Positions 21,590 to 32,269 of a stretch of 64,000 nt of DNA are shown here, in pieces. The position numbers were made by a program, and so were the translations under genes. Origin of the DNA: Molossus alvarezi (lineage: Eukaryota > Chordata > Mammalia > Chiroptera > Molossidae); contig CM073887.1 in the NCBI GenBank assembly GCA_037176705.1, forward strand, positions 89,352,348-89,416,347, in the 5' to 3' direction. A model generated the notes under the pieces. The model saw only the letters and a list, made by a program, of their open reading frames with translations. It ran no database searches and had not been told where the DNA came from. Every line of letters starts with the position of its first letter. Positions within the stretch are counted from its first letter, which is position 1.

Positions 21590-22050
21590 CCCCAAATTCA
21601 TTCTATAAAACTTAATTGAGTGCCAGCAGACTCTGCTGGATGGTGATGGAACCAGGATGAATATGTCAAAGTCTCTTCTCAATAGATCTTCAATCTGTTG
21701 AGAGAGTTAGGCCAAGACACCAAGCCAGTGTGGTAAGTGCTATGGGTGAGAGAGTAAAGAGGGGTTATGGCAGCATACCGAGGGGCTTCCTGCCCTGTGA
21801 GCCTTGAGGGAGGAGACACTGTCCAGGAAGGCTCTCTGAAGGAGACAACACCTGAAGGGTCTTGGAGGATGAGGTGAGGCTGGCCAGACAAAGAAGAGAG
21901 AGTGTGTGTTCCAGGCAGAGGCCTGAGGAAGGGTACGCAAATGTGAGAAGGATGCTGGAGGCGGAACAGGTAGCTGAGCATGCTATGCTCTGGAGCCTGT
22001 ACCAGACACCCAGAATCGCTTGTGGAGTTAAGACTGATTCCTAAGATGCC
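21590..22050 (+). repeat. Ancient mammalian repeat, same type as 16140
   Basis: GTAAGTGCTATGGGTGAGAG, AAGGCTCTCTGAAGGAGACA and GTTCCAGGCAGAGGCCTGAGG follow the same order as the copy at 16140-16625. Confidence 0.5.
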
Positions 22051-22695
22051 AAGTCAGCAGCAGCCAAAGACTTGAGGAAAGGACACTAAGGTTCACGAGC
22101 TCAGATTCTTCTCCCTTCCCATGGAGTCACCCACCAGGAGTCACCCATGGAAAGACCAACTCACCCCACGCAGCCATTTCCCAAAACGGAATAGAACATT
22201 CACCTGACCCAGGCACCCAGATGGGAGCATGGAAGTATTGGAACATCCATGGGAACACATTTGACTACTTGGTTTTGGAGAGAACAGGCACTGAGACAAA
22301 ACCTAACAATCTAGAAGTAACGATAAGGTTTGCATATCTTCTTTGCAAGTCTCATGAGGCTGTGAATCGCAAAGGCACTGTTATCAAGTCCCTGGAAATG
22401 CATAATTTGATCATAAAATAACAATCCTGTGTTCATTCCAGACTGATAGGGAACATACGGCTTTCTCTCATTCTTTCCTCTTAACTTCTCCCCTTCTTCT
22501 GTTTCCCTCTCTCCTCCCCAGCCTGAGTCCCCGGTTATCTTTTTTTACACACTCATTACTCCCTCAAAACCCTCCAGTATAGATAACAATACTTGATTAC
22601 TTGGAAGTCACCTCAACCATGTGTGACCTGTTGAGAACCAGGAAGTAAGCAGTGAGTTAAAAAGTCAGCCAGCAAGAGAGACAGAGGGAGAGAGA
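22051..22695. other. Unique sequence, no gene recognised
   Basis: No repeat recognised. The 66-codon frame at 22221-22421 has mixed composition but no motif or splice context. Confidence 0.35.
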
Positions 22696-22699
22696 AGAC

Positions 22700-22800
22700 C
22701 AAAGTCCAGAATTAACTAACATTTATTGAGGACATGTGGACTTGCCTTACTATGTTCAAGGCACTGTGTTAAGCTCATCACATTCTCTGTTTTGTTCAAT
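22700..22800 (-). repeat. MIR SINE 3' part, antisense
   Basis: TAACATTTATTGAGGACATG and CAAGGCACTGTGTTAAGCTC are the complement of the MIR 3' end. Confidence 0.5.
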
Positions 22801-23224
22801 CTTCCCCAAAGCTCTTCTCTTTGTCCTTCCAGATCTGCTGTCTACCCTCTCCACCTGCTCTGTGCCCTGGAAGGCTGACCTGTAATGCACTGTAGTACCA
22901 TCTACCTGGCCTCTGGCTTCTAGCTAGGTTTGGCCGGTGGGGGTACTGTCAGGAAATCAGTCAACACAGAAATGTATTCCTCTGGGTCCCCATCAGGTCA
23001 CTGCAAGCCAAATGCATCCTCCACTGGAGCCTACAGATCTTGCCAGACATCCATTCCAAGAGCTGCCACCTCTGGGTTCCCTTGCCTCTTTCCATCCTTC
23101 ACACCTTCAGCTAGAGGTGGTAACACTCCCCACTCTGCCTGGCCCTGAAGTGCTTCACTATACCAAGTTGGTTTCCTTAATCCTTCCAGTTTTGAGCGTG
23201 CCATCTGTTTCCTACAAGACCCTG
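22801..23224. other. Unassigned; no gene recognised
   Basis: C-rich stretches with overlapping forward frames of up to 99 codons; nothing recognisable. Confidence 0.35.
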
Positions 23225-23392
23225 TCAGTACGATAAGCCATGCGAGGTAAGCACTATAGTTTTCCTGTTGTATGACAAGGAACCTGAGCCTCATAGAAGC
23301 TGAATAACTTGTCCAAGAGTGCACAGCCAGTGAATGGCAGAGCTAGGACTCAAATCCAGGTGTGTGTCAAGTCATTCTATCACATCGCTCCC
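23225..23392 (-). repeat. MIR SINE, antisense
   Basis: ATGCGAGGTAAGCACTATAG, CAAGGAACCTGAGCCTCATAG, TGCACAGCCAGTGAATGGCA and ACTCAAATCCAGGTGTG are the complement of MIR from 3' end to tRNA head. Confidence 0.8.
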
Positions 23393-23854
23393 CACACACT
23401 CAAGACCCCTCCCCCAGGGTCCACCAAATATCCACTTGCTCTTATATTTTGTTCCCTAATCCACGGCCATTTAAAAGAAGCAAAAACTAAAAGTGGGTGC
23501 TAAAGGCAGGCTTTCAAGTAAATAGTGAGAAGTGACTGGTGACAGTCTGAGATGGAGAAAAGGCATAGTAACTATTAAAGGTACAGGCATAGATGATAAA
23601 AAGGAATGAAATTTTACCATTTACGACAACATGAATGGACCTAGAGGTTGTTAGGCTAAGTGAAATAAGCCAGACAGAGAAAGACAAATACCACATGACT
23701 CCAATTACATGTGGAATCTAAAGAACAGAATAAATAAACAAATAAAATTGAAATAGACTCATAGACATAGAGAACAGACTGATGGTAGCCAGAAGGGAGG
23801 GGCGGTTGAGGGACTTCATGAAACAGGTGAAGGGAATAAGAAGTACAAACTGGT

Positions 23855-23997
23855 CTCTGGCCAGGTGGCTCCGTTGGTTGGAGCATCATCCCGTACACCA
23901 GAAAGGTTGCAGATTTGATTCCCAGTCAGGGTACATACCTAGGTTGTCGTTTTGATCCCTGGCCAGAGCAATGATCGATGTCTCTCAAATCGGTGTT

Positions 23998-24030
<33 letters not shown>

Positions 24031-24090
24031 TTCTTCTTCTCTCTCTAAAATCAATAAACGTATCCTCAGATGAGGATAAAAAGAAAAAAG
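23855..24090 (+). mobile_element. Ves SINE with composite tail
   Basis: Duplication AAGTACAAACTGGT (23841-23854) and AAGTACAAATTGGT (24091-24104). After a long (TC)n run it has TCTCTAAAATCAATAAACG, as in the AATAAA-tail type, then TATCCTCAGATGAGGATA, the stem-loop of the other type. It thus carries both tail modules in series. Confidence 0.93.
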
Positions 24091-24228
24091 AAGTACAAAT
24101 TGGTAGTTACAAAATATTAATGGGATGTAAAGTACAGCATAGGGAATATAGTCAATAATATTGTATGGTGGCAGATGCGTATTTGAAGTATCAAGGGACT
24201 CACTTTGTAAAGTTTATGATTGTCTAAC

Positions 24229-24289
24229 CACTATGCTGTACACCTAAAACTAATACAAAATAATATTGAACGTAAACTGTAATTGAAAA
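24229..24289. repeat. 61-bp direct repeat, copy 1 (flanks HAL1 insertion)
   Basis: Begins CACTATGCTGTACACC and ends GTAATTGAAAA. Matches 25384-25444 at 60 of 61 positions; the only difference is A versus G in CAAAATAAT / CAAAGTAAT. Confidence 0.95.
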
Positions 24290-25383
24290 CTTTTTAACTG
24301 ATCTTTATTGTTGAATGTATTACAGATGTCCTCCCTTTTTTTCCCCTTATTGACCCCCCCTTCCCACTCCCACCACCCTTCTGTCTTCCCCACACTACTG
24401 TCTGTGTCCATTGGTTATGCGTATATGCATAGAAGTTCTTGGTTTATCTTTTCCTGCCCTCCCTCCCCCCTTCCCTTTGAGGTTCATCAGTCTAACAACC
24501 AATTTGTACTTCTTAATTTCTTCATCTTTTTCAGTCATCCCCCCAGCACCCTCCCATCTGGCAACCAACAAAAAGTTCTCTGTATCTATGAGAATGTTTC
24601 TGTTCTGCTTGCTTAATTTGTTTGTAGATTCAATTGTTGATAGATATGTGTTCATTGCCATTTTATTGTTCATATTTGTGTTCTTCTCCTTCAAGAAGAC
24701 CCTTCAACATTTCATATAATACTGATTTGGTGGTGATGAATTCCTTTAGTTTTTTATTGTCTCGGAAACTATATGTCCATCGATTCTAAATGATAGCTTT
24801 GCAGCATAGAGTAATCTTGGTTGTAGGTCCCTGCTTTTCATCACTTTGAATATCTCTTGCCACTCCCTTCTGGCCTACAAAGTTTCTTTTGAGAAATCAG
24901 CTGACAGTCTTATGGGAGTCCTTTGTAGGTAACTAACTGCTTTTCTCTTGCTGCTTTTAAGATTCTCTCCTTAGAGAACATTATGCCAAGCGAAATAAGC
25001 CAATCAGAGAAAGACAAATAACCACACGATATCACTTATTTGTGGAATATGATGAACAAAATAGACCCAGAGACATAGAAAGGAGTACAGTTCAGACTGA
25101 CAGACCTGGGGGGGAGGGGGATGAGATAAACCAGAGAACTTATATGCATGTATGCATAACCAATGGACATAGACAACAATGCTGGGGGTGGGGGAGTGAG
25201 ATGGGGAGAAGGGTGTCTAGGGGACAAAAAGGAGAAATATCTGTACCAAAAATAAATTAATAAAAATTGAAAAAAGTTTATGGCACTAAAAAGAAAAATA
25301 TTGTCTCTTTGTGTTTAACCTTTTGCATTTTGATGATGATGTATCTTGGTGTGGGCCTCTTTGGGTTCATCTTGTTTGGAACT
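24290..25383 (-). mobile_element. HAL1-type half-LINE, 5'-truncated, antisense, with L1 insert
   Basis: Left end is the complement of a LINE 3' end (GATCTTTATTGTTGAATGTA). Going 5' on the minus strand come the 3' UTR, a short relic of an ORF2 start, and the C-terminal part of ORF1. The antisense frame 24395-24694 crosses the junction: KMAMNTYLSTIESTN runs from the ORF2-start-like residues straight into 3' UTR sequence. A forward L1 piece (24974-25292) interrupts it, and HAL1 wording resumes at 25293-25383 (AACCTTTTGCATTTTGATGA). The 61-bp flanking repeats are its probable target duplication. Confidence 0.8.
24974..25292 (+). mobile_element. LINE-1 3' end inserted into the HAL1
   Basis: GAGAACATTATGCCAAGCGA through AATAAATTAATAAAAATTG is the 3' UTR of an L1. 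After its A-rich tail come 28 nt (GTTTATGGCACTAAAAAGAA...), perhaps a second tail or short transduced piece. The flanks TCTCTCCTT and TCTCTTTGT form a weak duplication. Confidence 0.75.
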
Positions 25384-25444
25384 CACTATGCTGTACACCT
25401 AAAACTAATACAAAGTAATATTGAACGTAAACTGTAATTGAAAA
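25384..25444. repeat. 61-bp direct repeat, copy 2
   Basis: Second copy of the L1 3' terminus seen at 24229-24289. It begins immediately after the 5'-truncated end of the HAL1. Confidence 0.95.
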
Positions 25445-25469
25445 AAATTTTTTAAATTTTTAAATGGGC

Positions 25470-26150
25470 TTAAGAAAAGCCTTCAGTGTCCACACTTGCC
25501 ATGTCTTCTGTGCATCCTGAGGGATGGCGGCGTTGCCATTACAGTCCTCTGGAGCCTGAAATAAAGTTCTGAATTTGCCAAATTCTCCCCAACACTGGTC
25601 TTTATTGTAATTGCCAGTTTTCATGCTTAGTTTATGACACCCCCAAGCACAAGGAAGAGGTTCTTTTTAGTTCTGAAACTGCTGATTCAGTTTGCATGAG
25701 GATATTACTTTTTAAGGAACTTTCAAAAACACCTAAAATTTAATTGTAGCCATAGTTAAGCTAGAGAATCCCGGGATGCAGAATTTTCTCCACTTTCCAG
25801 CATTTACAGAATCTGATGTCACTTGAGGTTGGAGGGAGACTCTGGGGAGAAGGTCCAGTAGCCACTCAGCAGGTGGAAGGGCCTTTACACTGGGACTGTT
25901 ACTGAGATAGTAAGCATTTGACTGTCCTCTTGATGGCATGTCTGGCCAGCCCTTCAAGATCTTAGCTGAAAGAGACTATAAGAGGTTTGCTTTACATTTA
26001 TTTGATTATTGGTAAGGTTGAGCCTTTTAAAAATATTTTACATTTGTATTTATCTTGATAATTCTGTTCGTGTATGTTATAATTCTGATAATGTATGTTA
26101 GACACTACTAATGACTTTCTAATATCCATTACCCACTGTCTTTCTCAGTA
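25470..26150. other. Unique sequence, no gene recognised
   Basis: An AATAAA sits at 25559-25564 without other transcript signs. Nothing else recognised. Confidence 0.35.
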
Positions 26151-26299
26151 ACAAATCCAACTTTTCCCAGGCTCCCTTGCAGCTAGGTGTGACCATGGTT
26201 CTGAGTTCTGACCAGTGAGATGTAATTTTGTTCATGAAAATTGGATCATGCTGTGTACTTTGTTTAGCAGCTGGCTTTTTACAAGTAGCAATAACTTCG

Positions 26300-26600
26300 T
26301 ACCTTTTGCTAACACCGTACAAAGAGACCCACTGTATTCTTTTTAAAGGTTGTATAGTATTCTACTGCATGGATGTACCATTATTTTATTTTCTCTCCTA
26401 TAGATGAGCATGAGTTTTCTAGTGTCATGCTAATATATACGAGGATACTGTAAACATCCTCATCTTATTCTTTTATGCATTTATGCTAGTGTTTCTATAA
26501 GATTTCTAAAATGAGGTTGTTGAGTTCAAGAGCACATACATAGTAAATTATAAATGCTGCCAGTTGCCTCTTGTTAAAACCTTGTACCAATAAATTCTGT
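26300..26600 (-). mobile_element. Old LINE-1/HAL1 fragment, antisense
   Basis: TTGTATAGTATTCTACTGCATG, CATGGATGTACCATTATTTT and GCCAGTTGCCTCTTGTTAAA follow the antisense order of an old L1. The preceding 26160-26225 (CTCCCTTGCAGCTAGGTGTG) resembles another ancient repeat that I cannot name. Confidence 0.6.
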
Positions 26601-26639
26601 TTCCTTTTAAGTGGTCTTTTCACCAGCCCATTACCTCCC

Positions 26640-27605
26640 CATTGGTTCATTTCTCACTGCTGCTGAATTACTTTTATAAATTCAGATCTGATCATGGCTT
26701 TCCCTGTTAATGGCTCCTCACTAGCAACAAGATAGAGTTCAGACCCTGAGCACTCATCCAGGATCCTTCTCAGTCGTTCTGGGTTCTCTGGGAAGCAGTC
26801 ACTGGGATGGAATTTGAAATGCAGGAGATGTATTGGGGATATGCCTGTGAATGGTGAAGGGAAGGAGTAGGCAGGGAGAGGGCAGCCTTCAGACTGCAGC
26901 TGAAGTGCAATTCCTGGGAAAGAAAAAGTGGAAAGAAGGAGGATTGAGTAGGAAGACTCCCCGACTGTGATGCAGCTTCAAGAACATCTCAACAATTCTA
27001 GTGGGGAGCTCCAGCACAGACTGCCCGTTGGAGGAGTTCCACTTTGGGCGGAAATGAAGAGGCCGTAGCACCCCTGCCGTAATCTGCCATTGGCTGGGAG
27101 CTTCCCAGGAGGCAGTGTGGCCTTGACTTGAATGGTAGGGCAGATCCTGAAGCTGAAGGCCGTCAGTCTGGGCAGCAGGTGCTCTGAATGGCACTTGTCC
27201 ATGGCTATCATAATCTGCAGTCTACCTCTTATTTTCTCTTTCCCTGCTCCCAGACCCCATGCGCTGGTGCCACTGGCCTGTCTGCATGCCATACCCCACA
27301 CGACCAACTGTCCACACCACCTGCACCCCACCCGGACCTTTGCTCACTCAGTTGTTCCTGCCTGCAATGCTGCTCCTTCCCAGCGGTACCCATCAAAATC
27401 CTAATATATTTTCAAAGCTCAACTCAAGTGTTACCTCTCTGGGTTACCTTCCCTGATCCCACCATGCAGAATTAATTGCTCCTTGTGCCTGTGGTGCTAT
27501 TTGTAGATTAATACTTCCCACGTTGGAGTATTCTTTTCCTAGGTTCTTAGTCCCTCAAACCCCAAAACCTAGCACAGTGTAGGCACACAGCAAATGTTAA
27601 CTGAA
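26640..27605 (-). repeat. L2 LINE, interrupted
   Basis: L2 antisense wording at 26640-26770 (TGGCTCCTCACTAGCAACAAG) and 27240-27605 (CTCAACTCAAGTGTTACCTC, CCTTCCCTGATCCCACCATG, TAGCACAGTGTAGGCACAC). The middle, about 26775-27235, starts GTTCTCTGGGAAGCAGTC and looks like a separate inserted repeat of unknown family. Confidence 0.7.
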
Positions 27606-27715
27606 ACATTTCCCGGCTCCTCTCAAAGCACCAAGGTTGCAGCACTCCAGCTCCTGGCATGGTTGGAAGCACACGGTCAGAGGTCAATAAATGTTTGTTG
27701 ATTGTCTGTGACCTC
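27606..27715 (-). repeat. Additional L2 3' end fragment
   Basis: GGTCAATAAATGTTTGTTGATTG is the L2 3' terminus again, directly beyond the first copy. Confidence 0.45.
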
Positions 27716-27875
27716 ATGTGGGTGAGGCAAGGTAGGCAGAAGGGTGCTGGGGAGAGGGTGTTTACTATTGTTGGGGATCACCTAGTTTGGTACCAAGTCG
27801 GAGAGTTTTAAGGCTAAAGTATGTCTTCCTCCATTTATGTTTTCGTCCGTGATTTGGAAAGACCCCAAAGGTTTT

Positions 27876-27905
27876 TTATTTATTTATTTATTTATTTTTT
27901 AATTT
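27876..27905. repeat. (TTTA)n microsatellite in L1 tail
   Basis: Six or so TTTA units at the poly-A end of the antisense L1. Confidence 0.85.
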
Positions 27906-28166
27906 TTTTTATTTTATGAATTTTTATTTATTTTTTTGTTACAGATATTTTACCTTTTTACCCCATTGGCACCGCCCACCCCACCTCCCCTCCACCCTGT
28001 CCCCGGCTTAGTTGTCCATGTCCATTGGTCATGCATACATGCATATAAGTTCTGTGGTTTATCTCTTCCCACCCCCCCAACCCCCATCCCCTCTTCTGAG
28101 GGATGTCAGTCTGTGCCCTACTTCCATGTGCCTGGGTCTACTGTATTCCTCAGACTGTTATGTTCA

Positions 28167-29762
28167 TTATATTCCGTATATAAGTGAGATCATGTGGTAT
28201 TTGTCTTTTTCTGCTTGGCTTCTTTCGCTTAGGATAATACTTACCAGGTCCCTCCATGTCGTCTCAAAGGATAAGAGATCTTTCTTTCTTACCGCTGCAT
28301 AGTACTCCATTGTGTATATGTACCACAGCTTTTGTATCCATTCGTCTACTGGTGGACACTTGGGCTGTTTCCAGATCTTAGCTATTGTAAACAGTGCTGC
28401 TATGAACATGGGGGTACATATATTGTTCCTGATTGGTGTTTCAGGCTTCTTAGGGTATATTCCCAGCAGTGGGATCACTGGGTCAAATGGAAGTTCAATT
28501 TTTAATTTTTTGAGGTAGCACCATATTGTTTTCCATAGCGGCTGCACCAGTCTGCATTCCCACCAGCAGTGTATTAGAGTCCCCTTTTCTCCACACCCTC
28601 GCCAACACTTGTTGCTTGATGATTTGTTGATGGCGGCCATTCTGACAGGTGTGAGGTGATACCTCATTGTTGTTTTAATTTGCATCTCTCTGATGATTAG
28701 TGATGTTGAGCATTTCTTCATATGTCTCTTGGCCATTTGTATGTCCTGTTTGGAGAGGTGTCTATTCAGCTCCTCTGCCCATTTTTTAATTGGGTTCTTT
28801 GTCTTTTTTTTGTGGAGTTGTATGAGCACTCTATATATATTGGAGATTAACCCCTTATCTGATACATCATTGGCAATGATGTTCTCCCATACAGTGGGTT
28901 GCCTTTCCATTTTGATGATTGTGTCTTTTGCTGTGAAGAAGCTTTTTAGTTTGATGTAGTCCCATGTGTTCATTTTCTCCTTTATTTCTGTTGCCTTAGG
29001 TGATGTATCAGTGAAAATTCTGCTCCGTATGATGTCTGAAATTTTGTTGCCTACATTTTCTTCTAGAATGTTTATGGATTCACGGGTCACATTTAAGTCT
29101 TTTATCCATTTCGAGTTTATTTTTGTGTATGGTGTAAGTTGATGGTCTAGTTTCATATTTTTGCATGTAGCTGTCCAATTTTCCCAACACCATTTATTAA
29201 AGAGGCTGTCTTTACTCCACTGTATGCTCTTGCCACCTTTGTAAAATATTAATTGAGCGTATTGCCTTGGGTCCATTTCTGGGTTTTCAGTTCTGTTCCA
29301 CTGGTCTATATGCCTGTTCTTGTGCCAGTACCAGGCTGTTTTGGTTACAGTCGCTTTGTAGTATAACCTGATATCTGGTATTGTGATCCCACCTACTTTG
29401 TTCTTCTTTTTCAAGATTGCTGTGGCTATTCGGGGTCTTTTTTGGTTCCATATGAACTTTTGAAGTATTTGTTCTAGTTCTATGAAATATGTCGTTGGTA
29501 TTTTGATGGGGATTGCATTGAATCTATAGATTGCTTTGGGTAGTATGGACATTTTAATTATGTTAATTCTTCCAATCCATGAACAGGGTATGTGCTTCCA
29601 CTTTTTTATATCTTCTTCTATTTCTTTTTTCAATGGCCTGTAGTTTTCTGCAAATAGGTCCTTTACTTCTTTGGTTAAGTTTATTCCAAGGTATCGTAAT
29701 TTTTTTTGGAGCGATGGTAAATGGGATTGTTTTTTCAGTTTCTCTTTCTGTGAGTTCATCAT
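28167..29762 (-). pseudogene. L1 ORF2 protein, C-terminal part (531 codons open)
   Basis: In a full L1 this region follows the reverse-transcriptase active site: thumb-like segment, linker and cysteine-rich C-terminus. Visible landmarks are [15 protein letters not shown] near the start, the Trp-rich stretch around residue 140 ([18 protein letters not shown]) and the zinc-knuckle-like [18 protein letters not shown] at about residues 387-404, with Cys, Cys, His and Cys in place. It ends in the family-typical MISLIYGI. Upstream, another phase from 29870 carries residues such as [17 protein letters not shown] and joins through an indel in the T-run near 29700. The endonuclease and RT catalytic residues lie in the missing 5' part, so this is a dead fragment. 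Confidence 0.93.
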
Positions 29763-29886
29763 TGATGTACAAGAATGCCGTCGATTTCTTGACGTTAATT
29801 TTGTATCCTGCTACTTTGCCAAATTCATTTATTAAGTCTAATAGATTTTTGATGGAGTCTTTAGGGTTTTCCCCAAAGGTTTTTTA

Positions 29887-31995
29887 AAGTCATCACTTTA
29901 ATTGCCTCTGGTCAACAGATGGGAACTTTTGGGGGCATCCCTTTTTCAACCACATTTTTATGAGTTGGGATTTTGCAATTCTTCAGTGCTCATTCTCCTT
30001 ATAGGTGTAAGAAGAGCCTTTATTACACCTGGAATGAGGCCTCCAGGTTGGATGAATAATCATTTTCCAGTTGTGTTCATGGAGGGATTTGGAAGGGAGA
30101 GAAATAGTTTTTCTCTTCCTCTTTCCCACACCCACCAGTTAAAGAACTTCTGTGGGAGGAGACCTGTGGGAAGTGGCAGAGGGTTTCCTGGGCGGGCACA
30201 GCAGGGCCATCATCAGGGTTTGGGGATGAAAGTGGGTGGAGAGAACAGAGAGGAAGAACCTCTGGCCCTCTCCCCCCCTCCTTTAGATGTCTCTGGACTG
30301 ATGTCGCTCAGCTGAAGGAGACTAGGACTGGGTGGCCACACCCTTTACTCTCCCTTCCATCCCTCCAAGCTGTTGGGCCCTGAGGAGAAACCCTAGGGTG
30401 TGAGGGCCGGTGCCTTTGCCTTCTCTATTAGGGCATCCGGTGCTAGTGGAGGCAGGGAGGTTCCAGGCTGAGACCTCGGCTGTTGGTGCTGGTTTGACAG
30501 TGGTTAGGAATTCTTAGAAGCTTTGTAATATCAGGAAGCCTCTCACAGACCCTTATCTCTAGGTCCACAGGCTCATCTTCGAGAGCTGTGAACCCACCCT
30601 CTTCTCAAGTGGTACCAAATTGTGCACTTGGTGGAGGCCTAGCTTTCAGCAGACTCTTTTTTTTTTTATCAGAAAAATATGTGATCCAAACCACTGCTTT
30701 AACCCGAAGAACAACCTTTCTAATAAGGAAGAGGATGTTTTTCTACAAGAGATGGAGTCTGAGGAATGGAAACCACTCCCCCCTCTTCCAGAGGGATTCT
30801 AGAAAGAAGCCCAGATCATCGCCTTCACAAAGTCTGATGCCTGATTGTCCCCCAGGAACTTTTCATTCCCCTTGTAATCAGAGCTTCTAGTTTAGGGACC
30901 ATGTTGATCCAGGTACTGACACCCCTGAGAGCTGGGCCAAGTAGTCTGATGCCCACTTCCAAGGAGGGAAATCCAAAGACGGAGCAGACCCCACGGGTAT
31001 ATGGAGGGTAGAAGGGAGCTGTGTTGACCCTGGTAGGCATGGAGTATCTATGAGAATAGAATATTCCTAGGCTTTTAAATGAATTTCAGCACAGTCATTC
31101 TAAAAACCCCTAAATACCAAGTTCTGGGTATATTCTGGTCTCTGTTTCAGGAAGATAGTGCTGATGTTTCCAGAAACTGTCAGGAGTGTATGATGCACAG
31201 CAGGGAACAACAAAGGAAAAGAAAACCAGGAAAGGGGCAAAGTGCATAAAAAGAAACTTCTCAGATTAGAGTAAAATATTGAACTCAGTTACTAAAGCAT
31301 TGAACTTGAGCGTGACGGCCTCTGATTTTGACAACCCCTCCACTTCTCCTTTTTTAAGTGCTGGCTACAGTTATAAGTAGGGAACCATGTCTGTTGAGAT
31401 TTGCCAAGGGTTACATAAGCGGTTTGGATGGTTATATATATATTTTTAAGCAACAGTTTCTGAAAACACTGAAAAAAAATCCCACTTATTTAACAGTCTG
31501 ATGCCTGAGCCAGCCCTGGGAGTCCCTGGGAGGACTTGCAGAATCACTTCCTCTTGCTTGCATGGGGGCCGGGCCCTGGCTTGGTCAGGAAGCTCAGAGA
31601 GTCTGGGAGGAAGAGCTGTGCATTGAGAGGGAGGAGGAGCCCTCAGGTTGCTCCTACTGAGGACAGCTGCACCTAGCACCAGCAGAGAGTAGGGGCCTGG
31701 ATGCTTGGCCTTCTCAGGAGGGAGCATGTGCTCCAGACAGGCTCTTCCAGTTTGATATTCGATATGACAGTGGAAACAGGGCTCCTGGGCCCCAGCGTCA
31801 TGGTGGGAATCTCCCATCTTTCTTAAGGTCTTAGCAACCTCGGTAGCCTTGAGGGAAATGACTGTTTTTTTGACACATCCTAATCACCAATCCCTTGTCC
31901 CCACTTCAGTAACCTCTGAAAAACCACCTAGACAGGAAAACTGGCCTTCTGCACCACTGGCTTCAAGGACAGACAGCAAGAAGGCCCCCGTTCTT
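29887..31995. other. Long repeat-poor stretch, no named gene
   Basis: About 2.1 kb with no recognised interspersed repeat. It contains one splice-site-like segment (30673-30802, listed separately) and a 123-codon antisense frame (31446-31817) without motifs. It could be intronic or intergenic unique DNA. Confidence 0.45.
30673..30802 (+). other. Candidate terminal coding exon
   Basis: Preceded by an acceptor-like tract (CTCTTTTTTTTTTTATCAG ending 30672) and open in one frame to TAG at 30800-30802. The encoded 42 residues are hydrophilic and acidic (KICDPNHCFNPKNNL..., ending EEWKPLPPLPEGF), unlike translated repeat DNA nearby. No polyadenylation signal was confirmed close downstream and I recognise no homologue, so a chance frame is equally possible. 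Confidence 0.22.
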
Positions 31996-32251
31996 TTTTT
32001 TTTTTTTTTATCCTCACCCGAGGACATTTTTCCATTTTTTGTACAGATAGAGTGGGAGGGAGAGAGAGGAAGAGAGAGAGAGAGAGAGAAACATCGATGT
32101 GAAAGGGACACATCGAGTGGCTGCCACCCGCACGACCAACCAGGGCCGGGGACAAACTGCAACCGAGGTACATGCCCTTAGCGGGAACCGAACCCGGGTC
32201 TCTCCGGACCACAGGCCAACGCTCTAACTGCTGAGCCAAACTGGCCAGGGC
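31996..32251 (-). mobile_element. Ves SINE, full length, antisense
   Basis: Perfect 15-bp duplication AAGGCCCCCGTTCTT (31981-31995 and 32252-32266). Near-consensus body; head complement GAGCCAAACTGGCCAGGGC. Confidence 0.96.
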
Positions 32252-32269
32252 AAGGCCCCCGTTCTTCAA

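Larger units (their letters stand above)
23585..24289 (+). mobile_element. LINE-1 3' UTR, sense, 5'-truncated
   Basis: GGACCTAGAGGTTGTTAGGC, AAGTGAAATAAGCCAGACAG, GGTAGTTACAAAATATTAAT and finally CACTATGCTGTACACC are the standard end of a mammalian L1. Split by the Ves at 23855-24090. Its last 61 nt are duplicated on the far side of the HAL1 insertion. Confidence 0.88.
27863..29886 (-). mobile_element. LINE-1, 5'-truncated, relatively young
   Basis: A perfect 16-bp target duplication CCCCAAAGGTTTTTTA lies at 27863-27878 and 29871-29886. Between them is the poly-A complement with a (TTTA)n tract, a 3' UTR (to about 28166) and the C-terminal part of ORF2 up to 29870. Truncation falls just after the expected position of the reverse-transcriptase YADD/FADD motif, so the catalytic core is absent. 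One frame break is seen. Confidence 0.96.

Noticed and set aside
24974..25292. Treating the forward L1 piece as part of the HAL1
   Set aside because: It has opposite orientation and HAL1 wording resumes on its far side, so it is a separate insertion.
28167..29762. Reading the 531-codon frame as an active reverse transcriptase
   Set aside because: The endonuclease and RT catalytic parts are missing through 5' truncation, so only the C-terminal region remains.
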